In this document: one piece after another, positions 21,063 to 27,871 of the stretch
Position numbering within the stretch: the stretch's first letter is position 1
Layout: each line of letters begins with the position of its first letter
Assembly (NCBI GenBank): GCA_025766275.1
Contig: JAFKAC010000038.1
Span: 62,001 to 126,000, forward strand
DNA: 64,000 nt
Direction: 5' to 3'
From: Lactarius indigo
Lineage: Eukaryota; Basidiomycota; Agaricomycetes; Russulales; Russulaceae
The notes under the pieces: generated by a model
Databases searched by the model: none
What the model saw: only the letters and a program-made list of their open reading frames with translations
What the model was told of the DNA's origin: nothing
Made by a program: the position numbers and the translations under genes

Positions 21063-21103
21063 CTTCCAGTCGACAGTGCTGCGATGGAAGAGCCTAAAAA
21101 TCC
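21063..21103 (-). promoter_or_regulatory. GyA1 gag-pol -1 frameshift signal: GGATTTT plus hairpin
   Basis: On the minus strand G GAT TTT TAG lies in the gag-side frame, with the heptamer at 21103-21097 followed at once by the in-frame TAG. A 6-nt spacer (TAGGCT) leads to a hairpin at 21090-21063: CTTCCATCG pairs with CGA(C)TGGAAG, 9 bp with one bulge. The heptamer is kept in all four GyA copies (41904-41910, 49178-49184, 58986-58992). A TGA about 57 nt upstream (21157-21159) in the gag frame is a complication. Confidence 0.72.
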
Positions 21104-21156
21104 TCATTAATAGGCACCGAACGCGGACGTACGTCCGGGTCAAAAGGGAGTATCTC

Positions 21157-22644
21157 TCAATATACTGCTCTGATGTTTGCTGGGTGGTCAGCAGGTTCTT
21201 CCTCCTGACTTGGTTCGTCAGCAAAAGCGCCGCACGCCCTAGCGTTGTTGCCGGATTGGCTTCCTTTGGCCTTCATGGCTGCCGTCTTGGCGTGACATTC
21301 TTTAAGTACGTGGCCTGGCTTGCCACAGTACAGGCAGAGTTTATTCTTGAAGCGATACTCTCGCTCTTCTTTGGTAAGCTTGGCTTTTGGTTTGGTAGTA
21401 TGTGATGAGGAGGCGTTGACATTTACGCCATCATCCTCGGCTAGGACGGCTCGTCCTGTGGTGGGCTTATGGGTCTTATTAAACTGGTTAATGGCATGAC
21501 CAGCGTAAATTCGATATGCGCGATCGAATTCTCTTGCTTTCTCAACAAGGGTGTCAAAGGTGGTAGGAATGGGGGAGATGCCGAGTAGCTTCATGTTTAG
21601 GGCCATTGGAATAGCTTGGCGGAAGGCATACATCTTGGTTTGCTCGTTTGCACCACTTCACGTAGCATGGGTGGACCATTCTTGGAACCATTCGTTGAAA
21701 GGTCGGGTACCCATTTTTAGGGAATACATTTTGTTGGTAGATTCCATGGTGGTATGGCCAGGGACGAAGTGCGTGTCGAAGTCGGTTTTAAATTGTGCCC
21801 AGGTGCCAAAGGATATTGCCGCTCCTCCCGTTGGGTTCAAAGCTTTCTTTTGTCTGTCTTGAGCCCATTCCCCAGCTGGGGTTCCAACCTTAAAATAGGT
21901 AAGGGCAGTGGATATCTTTTTATCTTCGGTGTTAAAGATATCCTGGTTTAGATGGAAGTAGTTGGCCAGGTTGTTCCAAAAGGCCTCAGCATTATTGGGC
22001 TTGCCATCAAAGGGCTCAGGTGCTGCGCCTAAAATTTTTGTGGGTGCAGGGGCTGCCATTGCAGTGGGTACAGGAGGAATGGATAAGGGTGGTGCTGAGG
22101 AAGAGGCTTGAACGGTCAGGGATGGTGACGGGAGTCGATGTGGGGGAACTGTTGCAGGCAAGCGGCTTGGGCCGGAGGTACTAGGGGAGATCTGAGGTGT
22201 CGAGGGTCGGGAGGTTACTTGGGAGAGTAGACTGGAGAGTTTCTTGGTAGTAGTATCTAGGATTTGTGATACTTCTTCTGTATCACTTGTTGAATCGTCA
22301 GATTCACTGGGTGTGTTGAAGTGGACTGGTTTGTTGTTTAGGTAGATCCACTGTTCGTTTACAAAGTTCCAACGAACATTCTTTCCCTTGAAGGTGGTGT
22401 GTAGGGCGTTGTAGTTTATATTTTCAACTTTGTCAATACCCGGAAAGGCTTCCTTGAGGTCTTGAAAAACAAGTTGGTGTTGGGTGGCAACAACTGTCCA
22501 CGGGTGTTTTCCAGTAGGGCTGGAGATGTCCTCCTCTTTCCACTTGGCGTAGTAAAGGTTATCGGTGAGGGAAAAATAAGGGTCGAAGAAGTATACTGGG
22601 ACGTGGGCTTTTTCTTCGGCTGTGAGAGGTCGCTGTGTATTCAT
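21157..22644 (-). pseudogene. GyA1 gag
   Basis: The start is ATG at 22644 (MNTQRPLTAEEKAHVPVYFF). N-terminal domain: DPYFSLTDNLYYAKWKEED, then WNFVNEQWIYLNNKPVHF. A Ser/Pro linker precedes the capsid: PEPFDGKPNNAEAFWNNLAN, YFKVGTPAGEWAQD, FGTWAQFKTDFDTHFVPG, MYSLKMGTRPFNEWFQEW. Next comes a TGA (near 21655; AAACGA is the likely ancestral form, CAA in GyA3), then MYAFRQAIPMALNMKLLG and the CCHC knuckle LCLYCGKPGHVLKECHAK. Stop TGA at 21157-21159. Gag packages the RNA and builds the particle. The ATG overlaps the ORF3 stop as ATGA. Confidence 0.92.
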
Positions 22645-23327
22645 TCACCTCTTCTGGTGAGATGGGTGACAGTCCAACTGTCCAGATTCCAGGGGTAGTA
22701 GACTTTGTACGCGGGGAGTAGGATAGCTCTATCCGGACGATGGGGTCTTTGTGAACGACGGATCCAATGGTATTCTTCCCAAATACCAAAGTGGGTCAGG
22801 GTTGTTTTACTTCTCCACAAGAAGTCTTGGAAATATAAAGGGCTTGTCGAGACCTCGCTAATGCGCGTAAGCAGCTGGGAAAAGTACAGGGTTTCAAGAT
22901 TGTGCCGGTTTTGGTACAACAGAGAACAGTGTCTTCTGAACACATTGAGTTCTCGGGGGGTTCGGGTTGGTAGGCTTTTGGTTACTAGGATAGCCTTGGG
23001 GAGATGACAATGGATTTCTCGGGGTTGGGTCTCGAGATACTGAGCTTCGTCGCTGCTCGTGGAATGCTGCCTTGCAGTTGGAGTTGCTTGGATACTGGGG
23101 TACACCGGTTCACTTGGTCCGGCTTGGTTAATACTTGGAAGGGGAATCTGGGTGTTGGTAGCTCGACGAGCTCTGGGGGCCCTTCTTGGGGTAACAGGGG
23201 TACTAGGGGTAGAGGCTATGGGTCGATCGTCCACTTGGAAGCGACGATGAGTTCTTCTTTGGGCGACGTGTGAGGATGCCAGGTTAATTGCCCAATGAAT
23301 TGGATCCAGGGTTTGACTTGAAAGTTG
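22641..23327 (-). CDS. GyA1 ORF3, accessory protein of unknown function upstream of gag
   Basis: The frame is open from just after a TGA (23328-23330) to TGA at 22641-22643. No ATG is present near its start. Conserved with GyA3 and GyA4: TRTPRELNVFRRHCSLLYQN, PLYFQDFLWRSKTTLTHFGI, WEEYHWIRR, RAILLPAYKVYYPWN and SWTVTHL. The N-terminal part is Pro/Ser/Arg-rich. AAG|TGGACG at 23234 would yield an AUG if used as a splice acceptor joined to an exon ending in A, but coding similarity extends further upstream. The aromatic, Trp-rich C-terminus recalls the N-terminal domain of Gag. Not a domain I recognise. Confidence 0.65.
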   Translation of the reverse strand, partial: QLSSQTLDPIHWAINLASSHVAQRRTHRRFQVDDRPIASTPSTPVTPRRAPRARRATNTQIPLPSINQAGPSEPVYPSIQATPTARQHSTSSDEAQYLETQPREIHCHLPKAILVTKSLPTRTPRELNVFRRHCSLLYQNRHNLETLYFSQLLTRISEVSTSPLYFQDFLWRSKTTLTHFGIWEEYHWIRRSQRPHRPDRAILLPAYKVYYPWNLDSWTVTHLTRRGE

Positions 23328-23361
23328 TCAAATTTTACACTCGTAAAATTTATCTCGACAA
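23325..23361 (-). other. Hairpin with CGAGTG loop between ORF2 and ORF3
   Basis: On the minus strand AAATTTTA-CGAGTG-TAAAATTT is a perfect 8-bp stem, extended by TTGTC/GACAA with a 5-nt bulge. The loop is identical to the two hairpins in the ORF1-ORF2 spacer. GyA4 has a different, weaker hairpin at this place. Confidence 0.6.
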
Positions 23362-23371
23362 TCTATACTAT

Positions 23372-24354
23372 CTAGGCCTTTTCTCTATAAGGTAGATAGT
23401 TAATTCCAGGAGACCACAACACTACGTTGGGGGGTGTTGGGGGGGTGTTGGGACGATAACCACCAGTGCAAACTTCTTGAGAGCACCAACAGGGGCTGGA
23501 GGTCAGAGTTGGTCCCCAACCGTCATTTGGACTAGGTGGCTGGTTAGTGTCTCCGTTGTGAAGGGAGATGTCGGAGTCTGAAGATTCGTCTTCAGTTTCA
23601 GGGGAACTAGGGGGAAGCCGGTCTGTAATTCGGCGGAGTAGGGGCGGGGTCCGGAAAGTTTCTCTGGCGTTGAGAATTGACACTAGTTCAGGGTCGTCAG
23701 AGGTCGAAGGGGGATAGTGCCAGATGCTAGGGTTGATAAGGTTCTGGTCAGGGTTTGACAAGGTAGTTTCCCACACAGAGGTGGTGAAGGAGTAAGTGAG
23801 CTCCGAACTATCGGAGATGACTAGACAGGGGGCGGAGTCGGGGTGAATGATTACTCGGATTTCTTGGAAGGAAATTTGTATTTCCTGATATGTGAGGCGG
23901 AGTCGGTCGACAAAGTGAAGAGAGAAGCCCTCCTCAAGTTGCTGGATGTAGTGGTCTCGACGAGGGGGAACGTGGACAAACCAAAGATAATCGCTCTTGG
24001 CCCACACTAGGAGTTGGTCTGTTGGATGGTTGGTGGAGGAGACGGAGTTCGAAAGGTGCCAATAAAGGAGTTGCTTGTCGGCAGCCTTGACAACTTCGGA
24101 AAGGTCGTCAATAAACTTGTGGTAAACCCTTTCAGGGATGACTTCTCCAAAGTCAAAGAGGTCGATAAGGGTACGTAAGGCGGTGGGTGGTTCTGTCCAA
24201 CAGTCAAGATGGGGGTTATCGATGAGGTCGTAAGTGGAAGTGACGGGGTAGTAGCGGTCAAGTTGCCGCTGCCTGTGGGACTCGAAGTTAACTCGGGCTC
24301 GCGCGAGCCTTTGTTCTTCAGATAAGTTGAAGGTAAATGGAGTAGAAGGAGGCA
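23372..24354 (-). CDS. GyA1 ORF2, accessory protein with C-terminal Cys motif
   Basis: The frame has no ATG: a TAA directly precedes TAAG|TGCCTCC. Removing the predicted intron 24355-24406 joins ...GCAAA to TGCCTCC and creates ATG CCT CCT. About 327 residues: NLSEEQRLARARVNFESHRQ, RYYP, CWTEPPTALRTL, LLYWHLSNSVSS, DYLWFVHVPPRRDHYI, FQEI, VWETTL, an acidic Ser/Asp stretch, then SPCWCSQEVCTGGYRP and NVVLWSPGINYLPY. The C-x-C-x5-C motif could bind metal. GyA4 ORF2 keeps the same blocks but at roughly half identity by eye, far below gag and pol, yet remains largely open. Function unknown. Confidence 0.7.
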
Positions 24355-24375
24355 CTTAAATCACTCGATTTAAGT
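24354..24375 (-). other. Hairpin with CGAGTG loop at the ORF2 3' splice site
   Basis: ACTTAAAT-CGAGTG-ATTTAAGT is a perfect 8-bp stem. The predicted acceptor AAG| of ORF2 lies in its 3' arm, so folding could hide the splice site. GyA2 keeps the stem with a TGAGTG loop. Confidence 0.6.
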
Positions 24376-24406
24376 CCCAAACCCAAATAAGTAAACACTT
24401 ACTTAC
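24355..24406 (-). other. Predicted 52-nt intron that creates the ORF2 start codon
   Basis: The donor GTAAGT (first G at 24406) and acceptor TTTAAG (last G at 24355) lie in the ORF1-ORF2 spacer. Splicing gives GCAA-ATG-CCTCC. Equivalent sites are present in GyA2 (45207-45253) and GyA4 (62317-62363), both 47 nt, and both also create ATG. Confidence 0.6.
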
Positions 24407-24417
24407 TTTGCGTTGTA

Positions 24418-24437
24418 CTTAAAACACTCGTTTCAAG
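24418..24437 (-). other. Hairpin with CGAGTG loop in the ORF1-ORF2 spacer
   Basis: CTTGAAA-CGAGTG-TTTTAAG forms a 7-bp stem with one G-U pair. GyA4 has the same stem as CTTAAAA-TGAGTG-TTTTAAG, perfect. It lies between the ORF1 stop (24463) and the predicted intron. Confidence 0.55.
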
Positions 24438-24462
24438 ACAAGGCAAATATATAACCACTTAT

Positions 24463-25724
24463 CTAAAGTGGCTGGTCGTCTGGAAAGGTGGAGATGAAAC
24501 TAAATGGGTCAGTAGGAATACGAGGGGAAAGACAATAAGCAAGAAGATGGGGGGCAGCGCAAACTAAGTCCTCGAAGAAGTAAGCCTGCTGATGAGCGTA
24601 AATTTGTCCGTCAAAAGAAAAACGTAAGTGTCTGTAAGTGGTCACAATCCTTCCGTCCAAAAAGTCCTGGATCTCTAGGGTTACTAGAGAGTCGATATAC
24701 CCTGCCCTGTGGACATTAGCAAGGGGGGTGAAGGCGCGTCTCAGGCCTTCCCTGAAATCGTAGCGGGTGGTCCCAAAGGGGGTGTTGGGGGAGGGAAGGT
24801 CGTAGATGGCCTTGGAACAGATGTACAAGGGCGGGAAGTTGGGGTGTTGAGCGGGGTCAACAATGCGCGGGAAAAGGGTGTAGACGTGAGGGGGAAGGAG
24901 GCGGAAAGGGGTGACGGAAGGAAAGATCGGGGGGAAATTAATGAGGGAGGTGGCGAGGGGAATCTTAGTGATAAGTTCCCGGAGCGTCGTGGAGGCGGGC
25001 CGCCAAGATTCTCCTTGGGGGGTGACGACGGTGATGTACTGGTGGGGGTGTTCTCCTTGGTGAAGGAGGCAAGGGGGTGCCTGGTAGGCAGTGGGGCCGA
25101 GGGGGGGAAGGTTCTCCTGGTCGGGGTGAGGGGCCGGAGGGAAGACGGGGCCTTGTTCGGCTACTCGCTCGTAGTTAATCGGTGAGTCGGGGGTTGCAAG
25201 GCGGGAGGGGACCGGAACAGGAGACGGAGAGCGACGAGGAGTCGGAGGAAGAACAGGAGGTGGCAAAGGAGAGCCACGAAGGGAAACAGGAGGGCGGGGG
25301 GTCGGGACTCGGAGGGGAGGCGCAGACTCGGCACGGGGTTCAGGGGACAAGGGGACAACGTTCCCGTTGAGGTCGATGATCTCGAGGACCTCTTTGTAGA
25401 ACTGGGCGGTGCTGGGGGACAGGGGACGAGGGGAAGGACGAGGGGTGGCTTCTTCAGCCGGAGCGTAGGGATAGACTAGTTCGGGGGTTGCGTCCCGAAC
25501 AAGGGCGACAGGGGCGGGGGGCTCGTTACCACCGAAGGTGGCAGGGGTGTAGGGGGTGGCGAAGCGGAGGCTGTCAAGACGGACAGCAGAGGAGGAGGGG
25601 ACAGGGGAAGCGCGGGAAAAGTCGAGGGGGCTACCTTGGTTGTTGAACTCCGACTGGTAGCTGGCAGAATCTCCGTCCCACTGACCGTACTGCGAGAAGT
25701 CGTACTCGTAGTTGTAGTCAGCCA
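24463..25724 (-). CDS. GyA1 ORF1, first accessory protein, start codon created by splicing
   Basis: About 420 residues. The first codon is A (25781, in the LTR) joined to TG (25724-25723) after removal of the predicted intron 25725-25780. Reads MADYNYEYDFSQYGQWDGDS, a long Pro/Ser/Arg-rich low-complexity half, then a conserved half: QAPPCLLHQGEHPHQYITVV, TPQGESWRPASTTLRELI, LLPPHVYTLFPRIVDP, NFPPLYICSKAIYDLP, YDFREGLRRAF, LVTLEIQDFLDGRIVTTYRH, LLAYCLSPRIPTDPFSFI. GyA4 (418 residues) keeps the C-terminal half closely while the N-terminal half diverges, a sign of selection on the former. No transmembrane segment or signal peptide is evident, so it does not look like an envelope protein. Unknown function. 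Confidence 0.75.
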
Positions 25725-25780
25725 CTGGAGCAGCCTGGAGTCAGTCTATTGGGTAAGACTGTCCAAGTGTGATGACTCAC
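25725..25780 (-). other. Predicted 56-nt intron spanning the 5' LTR edge and primer-binding site
   Basis: Donor ACA|GTGAGT (25780 down) lies in the last 13 nt of the LTR. The branch CTGAC is at 25744-25740 and the acceptor CAG ends at 25725. Splicing gives ACA+TGG, an ATG with G at +4. The intron contains the primer-binding site (25756-25765). GyA2 (46597-46652) and GyA4 (63710-63765) have the same donor, branch and acceptor, and the same length of 56 nt. Confidence 0.75.
25756..25765 (-). promoter_or_regulatory. GyA1 primer-binding site, candidate self-priming
   Basis: TGGACAGTCT (minus strand), 2 nt inside the 5' LTR edge, is the exact complement of AGACTGTCCA in the LTR (plus coordinates 25957-25966). 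That segment lies 33 nt after the TATAAG box (25999-25994), where the mRNA should begin. Because it also starts TGG, pairing with a tRNA CCA end is an alternative. Confidence 0.7.
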
Positions 25781-26443
25781 TGTCACTCGACAGGGGGTCA
25801 CGACGTAGGCAGAGACTGGGGGCTGAGAGGGTGTGGAGAAGAGATGCTCGATGACAGAAGAACACAAGATTCGCTCTTGGCTCAGTAGAGAGGTAGTGGC
25901 GTGCGATGAGCGGGGCACTCGAGGGAGCCGTGAGGCAAGAGGGAGGATGTCACAAGTGGACAGTCTGAGGGACTGTCCATAGAATTGCACCAGCTTATAT
26001 ACTACAGGGGGTGGTCTGTGCGTAGGTTTAGGGTAGGCTTAAGGCCCATCCACGGGTGCTGCGCAGTACTGCGCAAAGGAACATTCTAGAGACATCTAAC
26101 AATAAAGTCCAATCAGAAGAGGTTTAAACATAGAACGACTGCGCCGCAGTCAATGGCGCAATCTTGCGTCAGGATGGCGTGATTCCGCAGTCAATGCGGG
26201 AAATCCCAAGGGGTGGTGACTTGGTTGATTATCTTCATTGATTGATCAACAATCAACTGTTGATAAGTACACATGTACACAACACGTGGCTTGAGAGACG
26301 TGACAGATCACGTGATCGTTTTGAGAACAGGATTCAAACTCCGATTCGGAATTCCCCTTTAGGAAGGTGATTACATAAGACCGGACCAATGCGGACCGGT
26401 CTTAGGCGCCCTTGAGTCACGACCGGGTTATAGGTTCGTGACA
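25768..26443 (-). repeat. GyA1 5' LTR (promoter and splice donor)
   Basis: 676 bp. The promoter TATATAAG is at about 26001-25994. A 7-bp palindrome GGACAGT...ACTGTCC sits at the predicted RNA 5' end. The splice donor is ACA|GTGAGT at the 3' edge. The right flank GTGAT (26444-26448) matches the left flank of the element. Confidence 0.96.
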
Positions 26444-26584
26444 GTGATGTCATAGATAGGTAAAATAGTCTGAGATTGTACAGATCAAATCTAATCTATA
26501 GAAGTCCAATTAATCTTATCTAAAGCAGTCCATATCTGCAAGTCCTTCTAGAGCTGCTAAGTATGCAAGGGTCACTTATCAACA
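26444..26584 (-). repeat. Copia-2 3' LTR, right piece
   Basis: It continues the LTR from 16639 (GTGATGTCATAG...) and ends, on the minus strand, with the LTR start TGTTGATAAGTGACCC. The adjoining 26585-26594 gives the purine tract CATGGGGAGA on the minus strand. Confidence 0.95.
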
Positions 26585-26678
26585 TCTCCCCATGATCTAC
26601 AATCTAAGAACACATTATGCCAAAATATCATCAATGATGGTGTGCAATTCACCACAAGTACAAGCGAGCTATGATGTC

Positions 26679-27233
26679 TCACAACTTGTTTGCAACACTT
26701 AGACCCATGTCTTCATTGTGCTGCTGCAGCAGGACATGCAGTAGTGACTTGGTAAAGCCAAACGCAACCATTTCCACAGTAGGAGTTCTAATCAGGGTAA
26801 TGGCCCCCTTTTCAATGTACTCCCTGATGACATGATGCCATATGGCAATGTGCTTAGACTGCCTCCCAGTGACAGGGTTCAAGGCCAAGTCAATGGCACC
26901 CTTGTTGTCACCATGCAGTGGGATGGGGTTGTCAACCTCGTACCCAAGTTCCATGAGGAAGCTCTGATACCACACAGCCTGGTTAGCCATGTTGGTCATG
27001 GCCATGTATTCCACTTCCATTGTGTTTTGAGCTACAGCCTTTTGCTTGCATGAAGACCAGCTTATTGCACTGTTAGCTAGTAGGAACATATAACCAGAGG
27101 TGGAGTGGTGGTCATCAGTCTGATCAGCTAGACTGGAATCAGTGTAGCCATGAAGGCCATCACCACTGGCGCCATTGTAGGCAATATGCATATCAGTAGT
27201 TCCTACTAGGTAGGACAGGACATACTGCACAAG
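26679..27233 (-). pseudogene. Copia-2 RNase H
   Basis: VLSYLVGTTDMHIAYNG, HGYTDSSLADQTDDHHSTSG (Asp of the catalytic set), GYMFLLANSAISWSSCKQKA, then EVEYMAMTNMANQAVWYQSF, PIPLHGDNKGAIDLALNP, RSKHI-like RQSKHIAIWHHVIREY and VAFGFTKSLLH. Nearly complete Copia RNase H. A TGA separates it from RT at 27231-27233. The C-terminus ends in SVANKL near 26679. Confidence 0.93.
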
Positions 27234-27871
27234 TCACAGATGTTGTGGTGAGGGATTCGCTGCATACTGTGCCAGATGTGACACAGTGAAGGAGATATCT
27301 GGCCTGGTGCCAATCTGCACATAGAGCAGACTCCCAATCAGAGACTGATAGTGGGAAATATCTGAGGCAGTTGCCTGTGACATATATTTAACCAGGTGCT
27401 TGTCAGCACCAGTGGGCAAGGGTGTGCAGTGTGGTGTGGCATCAGACATGCCAAAGCATTCAAGGACATCCTTGATGTAGCCAGACTGATCTATTTCAAT
27501 GCATCTGAGGGAGTGGTTGTGCACAATGTGCATACCAAGATAAGACTCTATCTCCCCAAGATCTGTCATCTTATAGTGTTCAGACAAGTCTGACTTAAGA
27601 TGCTTGATTCCACTTAATGAGGGACCCAGTATAGTGATGTCATCAATGTAGACAATAACAAAGAGTGGATCATACCCCTCTTGTTGAGGCATTACATATA
27701 TGCCAGCATCAGCAAATGTCCACTTAAAGCTGAGTGAAGTGAGCACTCCATGGAATTGCAAGTTCCATGTGTGGGAGGCCTGCTTGAGACCATATATTGC
27801 CTTAACTAGGTGGCACACCTTCATCTCAGAGCCAGTGACAGTGAAACCTTGTGGCTGCTCCATGTATATCT
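27234..27871 (-). pseudogene. Copia-2 reverse transcriptase, C-terminal part
   Basis: It starts at KIYMEQPQGFTVTG and includes KAIYGLKQASHTWN, the catalytic box FVIVYIDDITILGP (YIDD), DLGEIESYLGMHIV, QSGYIKDVLECFGM and the end LIGSLLYVQIGTRPDISFTV. The upstream part was removed or displaced by LTR-E, which begins at 27872. Confidence 0.93.

Larger units (their letters stand above)
20216..21103 (-). pseudogene. GyA1 pol: N-terminus and retropepsin-like protease
   Basis: The pol frame opens at the frameshift heptamer (GGA TTT TTA, 21103 down), directly after TAA TGA in that frame. It reads GFLGSSIAALSTGSI and on to TLVGKKSGREISARALLDSGAEGIIV. DSGA (about 20890) is the aspartic protease active site, and EHDIILGTDWL (about 20645-20680) is the second conserved block. 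A TGA follows DWL where GyA2 and GyA4 have CAA; both derive simply from CGA. The protease would cut Gag and Pol. No ATG opens the frame, which fits synthesis by frameshifting. Confidence 0.88.
16640..26443 (-). mobile_element. GyA1: full-length Ty3/Gypsy chromovirus with three extra 5' ORFs
   Basis: The element is 9,804 bp, flanked by GTGAT on both sides (16635-16639, 26444-26448). The LTRs are 676 bp each, equal in length, and differ at 11 sites. Order on the minus strand: 5' LTR, predicted intron with the primer-binding site, ORF1, spacer with a predicted intron and hairpins, ORF2, ORF3, gag, frameshift site, protease-RT-RNase H-integrase-chromodomain, polypurine tract AAAAAGGGGATAC, 3' LTR. 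CpG is abundant, so it is the youngest copy here. Even so, pol and gag hold several TGA codons in place of CGA, so it is not autonomous as it stands. Confidence 0.96.
16219..27871 (-). mobile_element. Copia-2: Ty1/Copia element, 3' half, split by GyA1
   Basis: The net element is the 3' LTR (16219-16639 plus 26444-26584), the polypurine tract CATGGGGAGA (26585 and up, minus strand), RNase H and the RT C-terminus. It stops inside RT at 27871 where LTR-E begins. Four LTRs of this family are in the window: this one, 3299-3840, 52408-53021 and 53130-53692. Confidence 0.92.

Noticed and set aside
24709..25185. Long antisense ORFs such as 24709-25185, 62700-63242 and 17583-17810 on the plus strand
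   Set aside because: They lie opposite ORF1 or pol, follow the codon pattern of the sense gene, are low-complexity, and are not kept as such between copies.
24463..25724. GyA ORF1 as an envelope (env-like) protein
   Set aside because: No signal peptide, no hydrophobic membrane segment and no cysteine-rich ectodomain are evident, and it lies upstream of gag rather than after pol.
23372..25725. GTG codons as true translation starts of ORF1, ORF2 and ORF3, suggesting a prokaryote or phage
   Set aside because: Chromoviruses, spliceosomal introns and TATA-driven LTRs show a fungal genome. In the ORF1 and ORF2 cases the G is the last base of a predicted intron, and the start would be a splice-made ATG.
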